A stretch of 6,025 nucleotides of DNA from CAZBMJ01 sp964493205 (GTDB lineage: Bacteria > Myxococcota > UBA727 > JABDBI01). This document shows positions 1 through 5,558 of the stretch, piece after piece (position 1 is the first letter of the stretch; each line of letters opens with the position of its first letter). The stretch spans positions 1 to 6,025 of the forward strand of contig CAZBMJ010000067.1 of NCBI GenBank assembly GCA_964493205.1, in the 5' to 3' direction. The position numbers were made by a program, and so were the translations under genes. Below the pieces are notes generated by a model. It saw only the letters and a list, made by a program, of their open reading frames with translations. It did no database searches and was not told the DNA's origin.

Positions 1-60
1 AGGGGCTTTGTTTTGATTGCTCACAAGCTGGTTTAATTCAGCAAGGAAATGTTTTCCCGT

Positions 61-91
61 AAAAAAACCGGACTAAAATAATCCGGCTTTT
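61..91 (-). terminator. Intrinsic terminator at the end of the operon
   Basis: A perfect 5-bp GC-rich stem (CCGGA at 68-72 with TCCGG at 82-86) encloses a 9-base loop. Read on the minus strand, the stem is followed directly by seven T residues (61-67), the classic rho-independent layout. It begins about 30 bases after the stop codon of the last gene (122-691). On the plus strand the stem is followed, after a C, by only four T (88-91), so termination in that direction is possible but weaker. The stem is short, and no folding energy was calculated. Confidence 0.75.
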
Positions 92-121
92 CCAATTCCT
101 ATTTCCAAAAATCCACACTAA

Positions 122-691
122 CTAGGTCGTGAATATAGTTCCATTTGCGATTTCTTCAAATTGTTCCGGGGTAATAAACGGTTGCTTGCTAAGTTTCTTT
201 AAAACAGCAATTACTTCTTTATCCGGGTTTTCATCCGAGTAAGGAGCCTTTTCGCAGACTTCAATTACTTGGTAATCGCATGAATGAGATAATAATTTCC
301 AGAATGTTTGGGTGAAAAACGAAATACCATGCCCGGCAAATGTTCCTGTTTTTGGGTTTGCGTGAATCATTAACCCACCTTTTTTGGTCCAGTTGTGGCA
401 ATTCAGCAAAGCGTTATACAGGTCCGAAACGTGTTCAATGGTTCCAAAGTTGGTCAGCAAATCAGCGTTAAACCGTTCGTCTGATTCTTTGCTTAAATCA
501 ATCGGCAAAGCCCTGTTTTTGCCATGTATGTCAATGGATTGAATCTTTAGGCCATCGGCATTGTAATATTCATCTGAGCGCATGAATTGGGTTTCTTGCC
601 CAATATCCATCAGTTGATCTCCAAGTTCGATAATTGTTTGACCCGGCTTTGCATATTGCATGAAAAGGTTGTGGGTATGCGAATGAATCAT
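122..691 (-). CDS. Class I SAM-dependent methyltransferase, phage type
   Basis: This 189-residue protein probably transfers a methyl group from S-adenosylmethionine; its substrate is unknown. It has the Rossmann-like order of a class I methyltransferase. A hydrophobic strand ends in IIELGDQ (20-26), in the place of motif I. An acidic strand end, SIDIHGKN, lies at 52-59. Motif IV resembles ADLLTNFGTIEHV (76-88), and GGLMIHANP (105-113) forms the next strand and turn. The FGTIEHV and GGLMIH segments recall, from memory, a methyltransferase family frequent in phage and marine metagenomes. Motif I is unusual because ELGDQ replaces the common GxGxG. It is the last gene before the terminator and starts 13 bases after the upstream glycosyltransferase ends. 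Met1 is used here, and Met11 is an alternative start. It may modify a sugar added by the neighbouring enzymes, but that is inference from position only. Confidence 0.75.
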   Translation of the reverse strand: MIHSHTHNLFMQYAKPGQTIIELGDQLMDIGQETQFMRSDEYYNADGLKIQSIDIHGKNRALPIDLSKESDERFNADLLTNFGTIEHVSDLYNALLNCHNWTKKGGLMIHANPKTGTFAGHGISFFTQTFWKLLSHSCDYQVIEVCEKAPYSDENPDKEVIAVLKKLSKQPFITPEQFEEIANGTIFTT

Positions 692-704
692 GTTGTAAAA
701 TTAG

Positions 705-1379
705 TTACATTCCTCTCATTAAATATAAAACCGAATCAGGGATTTCATAATTCCCTGCATACATTGAAAGTTCACCGGGTTGATGAATTTTACAATCTAG
801 CTGATTGGCAATAATTGAAGCTGCTGATTGATCTTGTCGGTGGTGTAAGAATCGGTAATCGGTTGATTGGTTGTCGTGAAACCTAGACCCATGAAACACC
901 CGGTCTTTTGCTGATTGAAGCCAGCGATCAATAAACTCTTTTCCAATTGGATTTGTAATGTTTACTCCAAACATTGAAGTAGAAACGGCTGGCATTTGTT
1001 CGGCTTCATCCCTGCTTATTTCAAAGTAGTGCAAACAAATATCCGAACACTCCTGAGCGCAATTGTAGCCATTTGCCCAAAAGTAGTATCCTTGTTTATT
1101 GATAATGTCAAAGATTGGATTAGGGTCTTTTATTGCCCAAACGCTTGAATCCAGCCAAAGGATATGAGTGTAACCGTGATTGATTGCTTCCTGAAATGCA
1201 GCAGCTTTTACGTTGTAATTACATGAGGTATCGAAGCTATTATTCGGCCAATGGTCCCATGTTAAAATTTCCCAATTGAATCCGTGGTAGATCAGGCTTT
1301 TTACAAGTCGTTTTTGGCCCTGTGGATACCAAGACCCAATAGCAGCGTTTATTATACAGGCTTTAACGGTTGATTCCAT
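705..1379 (-). CDS. Putative GT-A glycosyltransferase with a DSS motif
   Basis: This 224-residue protein is a likely nucleotide-sugar-dependent glycosyltransferase. The N-terminal strand (ACIINAAIG, 7-15) and the sequence YPQGQKRLVKSL (18-29) are followed by a helix rich in Ala. The key feature is ILWLDSSVWAIKDP (73-86), in which D77-S78-S79 occupies the place of the metal-binding DxD motif at the end of a hydrophobic strand. Towards the C-terminus, HRQDQSAAS (180-188) resembles a conserved HRxDQS segment I recall from uncharacterised phage and bacterial glycosyltransferases. There is no signal peptide or membrane span, so it should act in the cytoplasm. Its start lies inside the end of the upstream GT2 gene with a 17-base overlap, and no other Met occurs before residue 129, so this start is the only reasonable ATG. 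Donor and acceptor sugars cannot be told from sequence. Confidence 0.75.
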   Translation of the reverse strand: MESTVKACIINAAIGSWYPQGQKRLVKSLIYHGFNWEILTWDHWPNNSFDTSCNYNVKAAAFQEAINHGYTHILWLDSSVWAIKDPNPIFDIINKQGYYFWANGYNCAQECSDICLHYFEISRDEAEQMPAVSTSMFGVNITNPIGKEFIDRWLQSAKDRVFHGSRFHDNQSTDYRFLHHRQDQSAASIIANQLDCKIHQPGELSMYAGNYEIPDSVLYLMRGM

Positions 1380-1965
1380 ATTTCTGATTATGTGGAGCGT
1401 GTTTGTATCGGTAAAAATAAAGAACTTGGTTAATGTAGGTTTCTGTTTTAATTAAGCCCGAATTTTTAAGCCGAATTGAAAAGTCGTGATCCTCTCCGTA
1501 TCTTAAATCTTTGTAGCCAATTTTTAAGCAAATAGAACACTTAATTGGAACCTTTGGGTAAGGGGTTCTAATGTAATCAAAACCAAATTTCTTTTCGCAC
1601 CATTCTGGAAAACTATTGGAAACTGATTCTGTTTTGCCGGCTGTACCTGAGCATCTAATTTGATGACCAATACAGTCAGGGTTTAATTTAAGAGCGTTTA
1701 GGATAGTTTCTACATAATTGTCAGGAACCCAATCGTCCGAATCAATCATTACAACATATTCACCTTTTGCGGCTTCAATCATTCTTTGACGTTTTGATCC
1801 GATGGAAACTTCCTTGTTGTCCATGTCAACCAGGATTTCAACTTCTTCATCAAATTGACCGTTTAAAATCTGGCCTTCAATATGATTGCAAAGCTTATCC
1901 GTCATTGCCTTTCGGTCAATGGTGGATGGGACTAGGATTGAAAGTTTACAGTCCATAAAATACAT
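1363..1965 (-). CDS. Family 2 (GT2) glycosyltransferase
   Basis: This 200-residue protein has the typical order of a short GT2 enzyme, which transfers a sugar from a nucleotide-sugar donor. LSILVPS (8-14) is the first strand of the nucleotide-binding fold. VDMDN (46-50) and the segment SKRQRMIEAAKGEYVVMID (57-75) lead to the metal-binding DSDD motif (75-78). GEDHDFSIRL (157-166) carries the ED pair that normally holds the catalytic base. The end (YFYRYKHAPHNQ, 183-194) is also typical of the family. No transmembrane or signal segment is visible, so it is a soluble single-domain enzyme at the small end of the family. Its start overlaps the end of the FkbM gene by 20 bases. Starting at Met4 would reduce the overlap to 11 bases and leave the fold intact. 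Confidence 0.9.
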   Translation of the reverse strand: MYFMDCKLSILVPSTIDRKAMTDKLCNHIEGQILNGQFDEEVEILVDMDNKEVSIGSKRQRMIEAAKGEYVVMIDSDDWVPDNYVETILNALKLNPDCIGHQIRCSGTAGKTESVSNSFPEWCEKKFGFDYIRTPYPKVPIKCSICLKIGYKDLRYGEDHDFSIRLKNSGLIKTETYINQVLYFYRYKHAPHNQKYGINR

Positions 1966-2563
1966 TAGTTGGATTGCAGTTAATTTCTTTCATACCAAAC
2001 TCTAAAACGTAGTTTTGAATGGCACTCTTTTTAGCCAAATCTCCACCCCATTCAATACAAAGAAGTTGGCATTCTAACCCTTTGAGGTCCATCTGAAAAA
2101 GTATTTCTAAATCCATCCCCTCAGCATCTATTGAAATAAAGTCAAATAAATCATTCCTAAACTCCTTTAAAAAAGTATTCCAGGAAACACCAAGAGCAAC
2201 GGTATCAGAAAAGGTGGTTTCGTGTTTCCACTTTAATGTTTCTGCAAAAATACAGGATGAAAGCAACCCAACATCAGAACTGTAAATGGAATCGGATTCA
2301 TGTAAAACTATTGGACCATCGGACCTAGTTATTGCGATATTAAAACATTCAACGGGGTTTGATTCTGGATAAAGTATTTTAAGTTTTTCAAATGCAGCCA
2401 GCCCAGGTTCGATACAAACACCGGGCCATCCATTCAAAGCCAAAGCCCTGGTATTTGAAAATGTTTCACCGTCGTTTGCCCCAATGTCTAAAAACGTACA
2501 ATGTGGCTTATTTTTAAAATAATCTAAAATTATATCCTGTTCGTTGTTTTGTGAATAGTTCAT
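1946..2563 (-). CDS. FkbM-family O-methyltransferase
   Basis: This 205-residue protein belongs to the FkbM family of SAM-dependent methyltransferases, which typically methylate hydroxyl groups on sugars, polyketides or other small acceptors. Motif I is FLDIGANDGETFSNT (24-38), followed by GVCIEPGLAAFEKL (48-61), where the acidic residue should contact the ribose of SAM. The family hallmark FDFISIDAEGMDLEIL is at 140-155, and LLCIEW (167-172) forms the following strand. The length fits a complete single-domain member. It begins in an ATGA overlap with the upstream glycosyltransferase and runs 20 bases into the next GT2 gene. Sitting between two glycosyltransferases, it is most simply read as an enzyme that methylates a sugar in the glycan they make, perhaps capping it. 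The family call is firm, but the substrate is inferred. Confidence 0.92.
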   Translation of the reverse strand: MNYSQNNEQDIILDYFKNKPHCTFLDIGANDGETFSNTRALALNGWPGVCIEPGLAAFEKLKILYPESNPVECFNIAITRSDGPIVLHESDSIYSSDVGLLSSCIFAETLKWKHETTFSDTVALGVSWNTFLKEFRNDLFDFISIDAEGMDLEILFQMDLKGLECQLLCIEWGGDLAKKSAIQNYVLEFGMKEINCNPTNVFYGL

Positions 2564-3237
2564 TTTTGGAACCCTTGTTTTTGACGTTTAAGAAAATTTT
2601 TATGGTCCCGATTATGAACAATTTTTGATTCTGTTTTTTGATACTGAGAATCGGTTTTTGCTTTTCCATAAGCCGGGTGCAAATGTTCAAAAATTACATC
2701 GGGAATGAATTTATACTTTCCCCTTTGTTTTGCCACTTCCATGCTTTCATTATCGCACCAAACGGAGAAATAAGAAGGGTGGTAAATGTAATTATCCCTT
2801 TCAAAATACTTTCTTCCAATAATTGAAAGCGTGCAAAGTGCATCGATCGGGTTATGGTTTGTATCCCGAAAATGAAGGTAAAAATCAAGATCGGTAGTTG
2901 CATGAAATTTGATTATTTGATCAATTCCTTTGACCGTAAAAATTTGGTCATCCGAAACATTTACCAAAATGTCCCAATCGGTTCTATCTTCTAAGTCCCG
3001 GTTTATAGCATCAATTTTGTTTTTTGATTTACCAAAACAGGCGACAAATTCAAAACCTCTATCATGGTAGCCAGAAAGCCTTTTCCTGATTTCCGGGCTA
3101 GTCATGGTTTTGTCATCAAAATCCAGGCTGCAAAGAATTGAATGGTTATCAATGGTAGTGTTATTCACAATTGAATCCAAAGCCCTAAAAAAGTTATCTG
3201 GCCTTGATCGTGAGGTTAATTTGAAAAGGATTTTCAT
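2560..3237 (-). CDS. Putative GT-A glycosyltransferase (GT2-like)
   Basis: This 225-residue protein is a likely glycosyltransferase of GT-A fold. It opens with ILFKLTSRSRPDNFFRALDSI (3-23), a first strand followed by the R-P-x-x-F helix start common in GT2-like enzymes. ILVNVSDDQIF (90-100) carries S95-D96-D97 as the metal-binding motif after a hydrophobic strand. WCDNE (160-164) and IFEHLHPAYGK (182-192) are acidic and histidine-rich segments near the active-site end, as in several phage glycosyltransferases I remember. The C-terminus is basic and rich in Lys, Arg and Gln. No membrane segment is seen. It is the first gene of the five-gene sugar-modification block, with ATGA overlaps on both sides. 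The motif differs from the DSDD of the gene at 1363-1965, so the two are probably not recent duplicates. Confidence 0.8.
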   Translation of the reverse strand: MKILFKLTSRSRPDNFFRALDSIVNNTTIDNHSILCSLDFDDKTMTSPEIRKRLSGYHDRGFEFVACFGKSKNKIDAINRDLEDRTDWDILVNVSDDQIFTVKGIDQIIKFHATTDLDFYLHFRDTNHNPIDALCTLSIIGRKYFERDNYIYHPSYFSVWCDNESMEVAKQRGKYKFIPDVIFEHLHPAYGKAKTDSQYQKTESKIVHNRDHKNFLKRQKQGFQK

Positions 3238-3422
3238 TGAGCCGTAAAACTAACTGGTTCAACCCCTGCTATTCTAAAAATCTTTTGGAATGGTAAACCC
3301 AATTGCAAGCATCGTTCTTTCAAAAATTGCCTTTTCAATGTGATGCTTTTGAAATGTTCGTGAGCCTCAGAAACGATCAGTTCTATTTCGGAAGCAATTT
3401 TGTTTTGTGATTTGTTTTTCAT
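3234..3422 (-). CDS. Small basic protein of unknown function, possible helix-turn-helix
   Basis: This 62-residue protein is not one I recognise. It appears mostly helical: one helix at about 7-27 (KIASEIELIVSEAHEHF) and another at about 30-40. These are followed by LGLPFQKIFRIAGVE (41-55), which has the hydrophobic spacing of a short helix-turn-helix, although no family match can be claimed. It is rich in Lys and Arg overall. Four-base ATGA overlaps with both neighbours make it very likely to be a real, translationally coupled gene. Functions such as DNA binding or an accessory role remain guesses. Confidence 0.7.
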   Translation of the reverse strand: MKNKSQNKIASEIELIVSEAHEHFKSITLKRQFLKERCLQLGLPFQKIFRIAGVEPVSFTAQ

Positions 3423-3613
3423 TTTGTTGGAGAAATTAATGATAAGATTTTTTGGTAATAAGCCCTTTCGTTTGATAGTTCACCGACCCGTATTTTTATC
3501 CAGCCTAAAGAATTGATTGTTAATCTGGATTCATAAGCCTCTATTTTTAGGGTCAGTGAGGAAATGATTTTGTTGGTTTTGGCAATACATTCCAGCCGGG
3601 TAAACTCTTTCAT
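3419..3613 (-). CDS. Small helical protein of unknown function
   Basis: This 64-residue protein is unrecognised. Two amphipathic helices are likely: about 4-32, containing AKTNKIISSLTLKIEAYESR, and about 44-60, containing ELSNERAYYQKILSLI. A Gly-containing turn (LGWIKIRVG, 36-44) separates them. There is no signal peptide and no strongly hydrophobic stretch. The reading frame is supported by ATGA overlaps at both ends (3610-3613 and 3419-3422) rather than by any family resemblance. It sits in a run of small genes between the DNA-associated candidates upstream and the sugar-modification block downstream. Its role cannot be stated. Confidence 0.7.
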   Translation of the reverse strand: MKEFTRLECIAKTNKIISSLTLKIEAYESRLTINSLGWIKIRVGELSNERAYYQKILSLISPTK

Positions 3614-3906
3614 GTTAAATCCTTAAAAAGAGTATTTATTTCATCAATTTTCCTTTCCAGTGCAATTTCAGCACCGATTCGCTTGTAAAACCCTTTTTCC
3701 TCAATGTGAGAAATGTTCATGGACGTTGCACCCAATTGTTTTGCTTTCTGGATTGCTTCAAGTGCAACATCAAGGTTCCAGTAGAAATCCTTTGGCAAAT
3801 CCATTACTTTTTCATCGAAATTGTAAAGGTCATCGCTAATAAGATCGGCCATTTCCTTTAGGTCTTTGCCCTTTTGTTGTAATTGTTTTAAAATTTCTAG
3901 TTTCAT
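3610..3906 (-). CDS. Acidic helical protein of unknown function
   Basis: This 98-residue protein is unrecognised. It is charged and probably mostly helical. The N-terminal Leu/Lys/Gln-rich helix (2-25) could form a short coiled coil. A central aromatic segment, LPKDFYWNLDVALEAIQKAK (37-56), follows. The C-terminal part (about 73-98) again has alternating acidic, basic and Leu/Ile residues. It has no membrane span, no signal peptide and no cysteines. ATGA overlaps with the upstream gene (3903-3906) and the downstream gene (3610-3613) argue strongly that it is translated. Its closest operon partner upstream is the protein with the possible clamp-binding peptide, so a role in phage DNA metabolism is possible but unsupported. 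Confidence 0.7.
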   Translation of the reverse strand: MKLEILKQLQQKGKDLKEMADLISDDLYNFDEKVMDLPKDFYWNLDVALEAIQKAKQLGATSMNISHIEEKGFYKRIGAEIALERKIDEINTLFKDLT

Positions 3907-4199
3907 TGTTTCAAGTTTCTTTGTTCAAAAAATTCTTTGTGTTCTGGAAAGTTTGCCGTGAATAACCGGGAATACATGGAACTGTAATTGTTATTGATTT
4001 TGAAGTCAATCCCACCACGCAAAGCGGTATTAAAACGGATTGTATGCAAAATAGCATCAGCCGAAAAATGAGTTCTACCAGCCTTAATCAGCTTAAAAGT
4101 CAATTCTTTGAAGGTTTCCCATATTTCAGGATTCTTCATGTGGTAAGCCTCAAATTTGGCCTGTTTGGGGTCAATTTCAAAAAGGTTTAATTGGCTCAT
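3903..4199 (-). CDS. Conserved phage-type protein with FKINNNY motif
   Basis: This 98-residue protein resembles, from memory, a small family often found near replication and recombination genes in phages and usually annotated as hypothetical. Conserved-looking parts are FEAYHMKNPEIWETF (16-30), a stretch around HFSADAILHTIRFNTALRG (44-62), and DFKINNNYSSMYSRLF (65-80). The last is followed by FPEHKEFFEQR at 84-94. The many polar and aromatic residues around FKINNNY suggest a nucleic-acid or protein contact surface, but this is not shown. The N-terminus reads QLNLF (3-7), which fits the bacterial sliding-clamp-binding pentapeptide consensus QLxLF. It starts 5 bases after the alpha-CTD-like gene and overlaps the next gene by ATGA. 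The gene and its start are likely right, but the function is unknown. Confidence 0.8.
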   Translation of the reverse strand: MSQLNLFEIDPKQAKFEAYHMKNPEIWETFKELTFKLIKAGRTHFSADAILHTIRFNTALRGGIDFKINNNYSSMYSRLFTANFPEHKEFFEQRNLKQ

Positions 4200-4204
4200 C
4201 GGTT

Positions 4205-4555
4205 TTATTTGTCTGGTAAGCCATATTCATGAAAAATTACTTCTAATTCGGTCAATGACTTTTTGCCAAAACCCCACATCATTTTTAATTGAATTATCTC
4301 AATATTGTAAATATCAGAAAGAAGAATATCAGCGGGTTCTTTTTTACCATAAAAAAACCTTACAATACAATTATAGGTTCTTACCGATAAATCCAAATCT
4401 GTAAATCTTGGATTCTTTCCTTTTTTATTAGTCCTTAAAAACTCTATTTGTTCTTTAAGATGTTTATTTTCAAGTTCTAAACGACCAACATATTCAAAGA
4501 AAAATACACTTAAATCTTTAAAGTCGGATACTTTGTTATAGTGTTTGTAACTCAT
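4205..4555 (-). CDS. Coiled coil fused to an RNA polymerase alpha-CTD-like domain
   Basis: This 116-residue protein has two parts. Residues about 21-42 (EYVGRLELENKHLKEQIEFL) form a probable coiled coil with regular Leu/Ile spacing. Residues about 51-113 closely resemble the C-terminal domain of the bacterial RNA polymerase alpha subunit: DLDLSVRTYNC (53-63), then WGFGKKSLTEL (94-104). By hand alignment to E. coli alpha, the residues that contact UP-element DNA are kept: R59 (R265), N62 (N268), G97 (G296), K99 (K298), S100 (S299) and E103 (E302). N294 is replaced by Gly. About seven extra residues lie between the two blocks. The alpha N-terminal domain that assembles with beta and beta' is absent, so this is a free-standing DNA-binding module, perhaps a dimer through the coiled coil. 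It may act at promoters, but target and effect are inferred. Confidence 0.85.
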   Translation of the reverse strand: MSYKHYNKVSDFKDLSVFFFEYVGRLELENKHLKEQIEFLRTNKKGKNPRFTDLDLSVRTYNCIVRFFYGKKEPADILLSDIYNIEIIQLKMMWGFGKKSLTELEVIFHEYGLPDK

Positions 4556-4559
4556 GATT

Positions 4560-5258
4560 TCAACCGTTTACGTGCCTTCCATTTCCACCAATATGCCGAC
4601 AATAACCCTGCAACAAAGTACAAGCCCGATAGCCGGATTTAAAGTAGTGTTTCCCAACCTCTATTTCCGATTTTAACGGGTTCTTAGGGTCAAAAGTTGT
4701 TATGCCTGAATATCCATTCGGAAAAACTTTTTTGTAATCGGAGAGGCGACGTAAACCTGGATTAAAGCTGAATCCATTCCAGTCCCTTCTGTATCCAGTT
4801 GCCATCATTTGAAACTGAACACCGTCTTTTGTTTTCTGTCTTACTCCCCTTGCCGGATGACCATTTCTGTCATTGGGTTCCCGTAACCATACTTGCATGA
4901 TGTTTGGGTTTTCTTCCAGAACTGAAAGGGACTTTTGAATGAAGCCCGATCGGTAAAATTCGAAGTCGTCTTCGCAATGGAAAATGTAAGGGGTTTGAAC
5001 CTTTGAATAAAGGAAATCAATAGCCCCTATTTGACCAACTTTGTCGGAAACCATTTTTACTTTTGAAAAATTGCCAACCAATGATTTTATTTCATTTTCT
5101 AACCAATCAAAACCTATATCAGCAAGGTTTTGATCCTCGTAAATCCAAAATTCTTTCGGTTTCGGCCCATCCAAATTTTCAATCAGGCTTTTTATTGTCC
5201 TTTCAAGGAGGTCAAATCTTCCACATGATGTAAGGGCGATTGTTATTTCTTGGTTCAT
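4560..5258 (-). CDS. GT-A glycosyltransferase with EDDF motif
   Basis: This 232-residue protein is a likely glycosyltransferase. ITIALTSCGRFDLLERTIKS (5-24) is the first strand and helix typical of GT2-like enzymes. YIFHCEDDFEFYRSGFI (91-107) contains the metal-binding E96-D97-D98 after a hydrophobic strand, in the EDDW/F form. IMQVWLRE (120-127) and GFSFNPGLRRLSDY (162-175) match segments I recall from a family with this EDD motif. The C-terminal GYCRHIGGNGRHVNG (218-232) is rich in Gly and His. It has no signal peptide or membrane span. It starts in an ATGA overlap with the gene upstream and ends 4 bases before the alpha-CTD-like gene. It is separated from the other three glycosyltransferases by five small genes, and its motif differs from theirs, so it may act on a different acceptor or at a separate step. 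Confidence 0.85.
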   Translation of the reverse strand: MNQEITIALTSCGRFDLLERTIKSLIENLDGPKPKEFWIYEDQNLADIGFDWLENEIKSLVGNFSKVKMVSDKVGQIGAIDFLYSKVQTPYIFHCEDDFEFYRSGFIQKSLSVLEENPNIMQVWLREPNDRNGHPARGVRQKTKDGVQFQMMATGYRRDWNGFSFNPGLRRLSDYKKVFPNGYSGITTFDPKNPLKSEIEVGKHYFKSGYRACTLLQGYCRHIGGNGRHVNG

Positions 5259-5467
5259 TTCCCCGCCACGTTTAAATAACTTACCGGAATCAAACTTGTT
5301 GCCAGATAGTTTCCCCGTTTACAAACCTGCAAAAGATTGTTTCTGTCCGGCTTTTCTGACAAAATTACAACCCTGGAATTTTTCACATGAAGCATTCCAT
5401 TGGTGTCAATGTACTCATTTGAAAGAGTAGCGTTTCTGTACTGAAAACTATCTAATTGAGAATCCAT
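5255..5467 (-). CDS. Small protein of unknown function
   Basis: This 70-residue protein is unrecognised. Its composition suggests mostly beta structure: YIDTNGMLHVKNSRVVILSE (19-38) has alternating polar and hydrophobic residues, and LIPVSYLNVAGK (59-70) is a hydrophobic end. There is no signal peptide or clear membrane helix. The start at 5467 overlaps the end of the 36-residue membrane protein gene by 20 bases; Met25 is the only later start and would remove a third of the protein. The stop forms an ATGA overlap with the glycosyltransferase that follows, which supports the frame. No function can be assigned. Confidence 0.65.
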   Translation of the reverse strand: MDSQLDSFQYRNATLSNEYIDTNGMLHVKNSRVVILSEKPDRNNLLQVCKRGNYLATSLIPVSYLNVAGK

Positions 5468-5558
5468 AAATAATTCGAAAAAGAAGGATTAAACAAAGAA
5501 TAATAAGGCAAAACCAGCCCAACAATTCAAAGGGTGGCATTTTAGGTTGTGGTTTCAT
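5448..5558 (-). CDS. 36-residue single-span membrane microprotein
   Basis: This short frame fills what would otherwise be an 87-base gap between two genes. It starts with ATG at 5556-5558, in an ATGA overlap with the stop of the gene upstream, and ends with TAG at 5448-5450, inside the start of the next gene. The product has a polar, Pro- and Lys-containing N-terminus (MKPQPKMPPFE). A strongly hydrophobic stretch of about 20 residues follows (LLGWFCLIILCLILLF, 12-27, continuing as RIIYGF), with a basic C-terminal residue. This fits one membrane-spanning helix and no cleavable signal peptide. The coupling and the clean hydrophobic segment make chance unlikely, but there is no homology evidence. 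It could be a small phage membrane protein, for example one affecting host membrane or lysis functions; that part is a guess. Confidence 0.65.
   Translation of the reverse strand: MKPQPKMPPFELLGWFCLIILCLILLFRIIYGFSIR

Noticed and set aside
1..60. Possible edge genes: a minus-strand frame with a GTG at 22-24 running off the left end, and a plus-strand frame ending with TAA at 60-62
   Set aside because: Only 8 and 19 codons are visible, with no promoter or family signal. The two compete for the same bases, so neither can be called from this window.
331..341. An 11-base segment whose reverse complement recurs near 5596
   Set aside because: Both copies are inside coding sequence on the same strand, encode unrelated residues, and are too short to be meaningful.
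587..814. Plus-strand open frame of 75 codons
   Set aside because: It lies opposite the ends of two well-supported minus-strand enzymes, shows no family features, and has no promoter or coupled neighbour.
1767..1958. Plus-strand open frame of 63 codons
   Set aside because: It is antisense to the core motifs of the GT2 gene and has no recognisable features.
2244..2251. TAnnTTTG match on the minus strand (also one near 1079-1086)
   Set aside because: These lie deep inside coding sequence and have no suitably placed gene start downstream; such short matches are expected by chance in AT-rich DNA.
2638..2903. Two open frames, one on each strand (2638-2826 plus, 2694-2903 minus)
   Set aside because: Both are embedded in the glycosyltransferase gene at 2560-3237, whose motifs and coupled junctions are convincing.
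4156..4404. Plus-strand open frame of 82 codons
   Set aside because: It is antisense to the alpha-CTD-like gene and the start of the next gene; the composition looks like chance.
5434..5467. QLDSF near the N-terminus of the protein at 5255-5467 as a second clamp-binding peptide
   Set aside because: The fourth position is Ser rather than the required hydrophobic residue, and nothing else points to a replication role.
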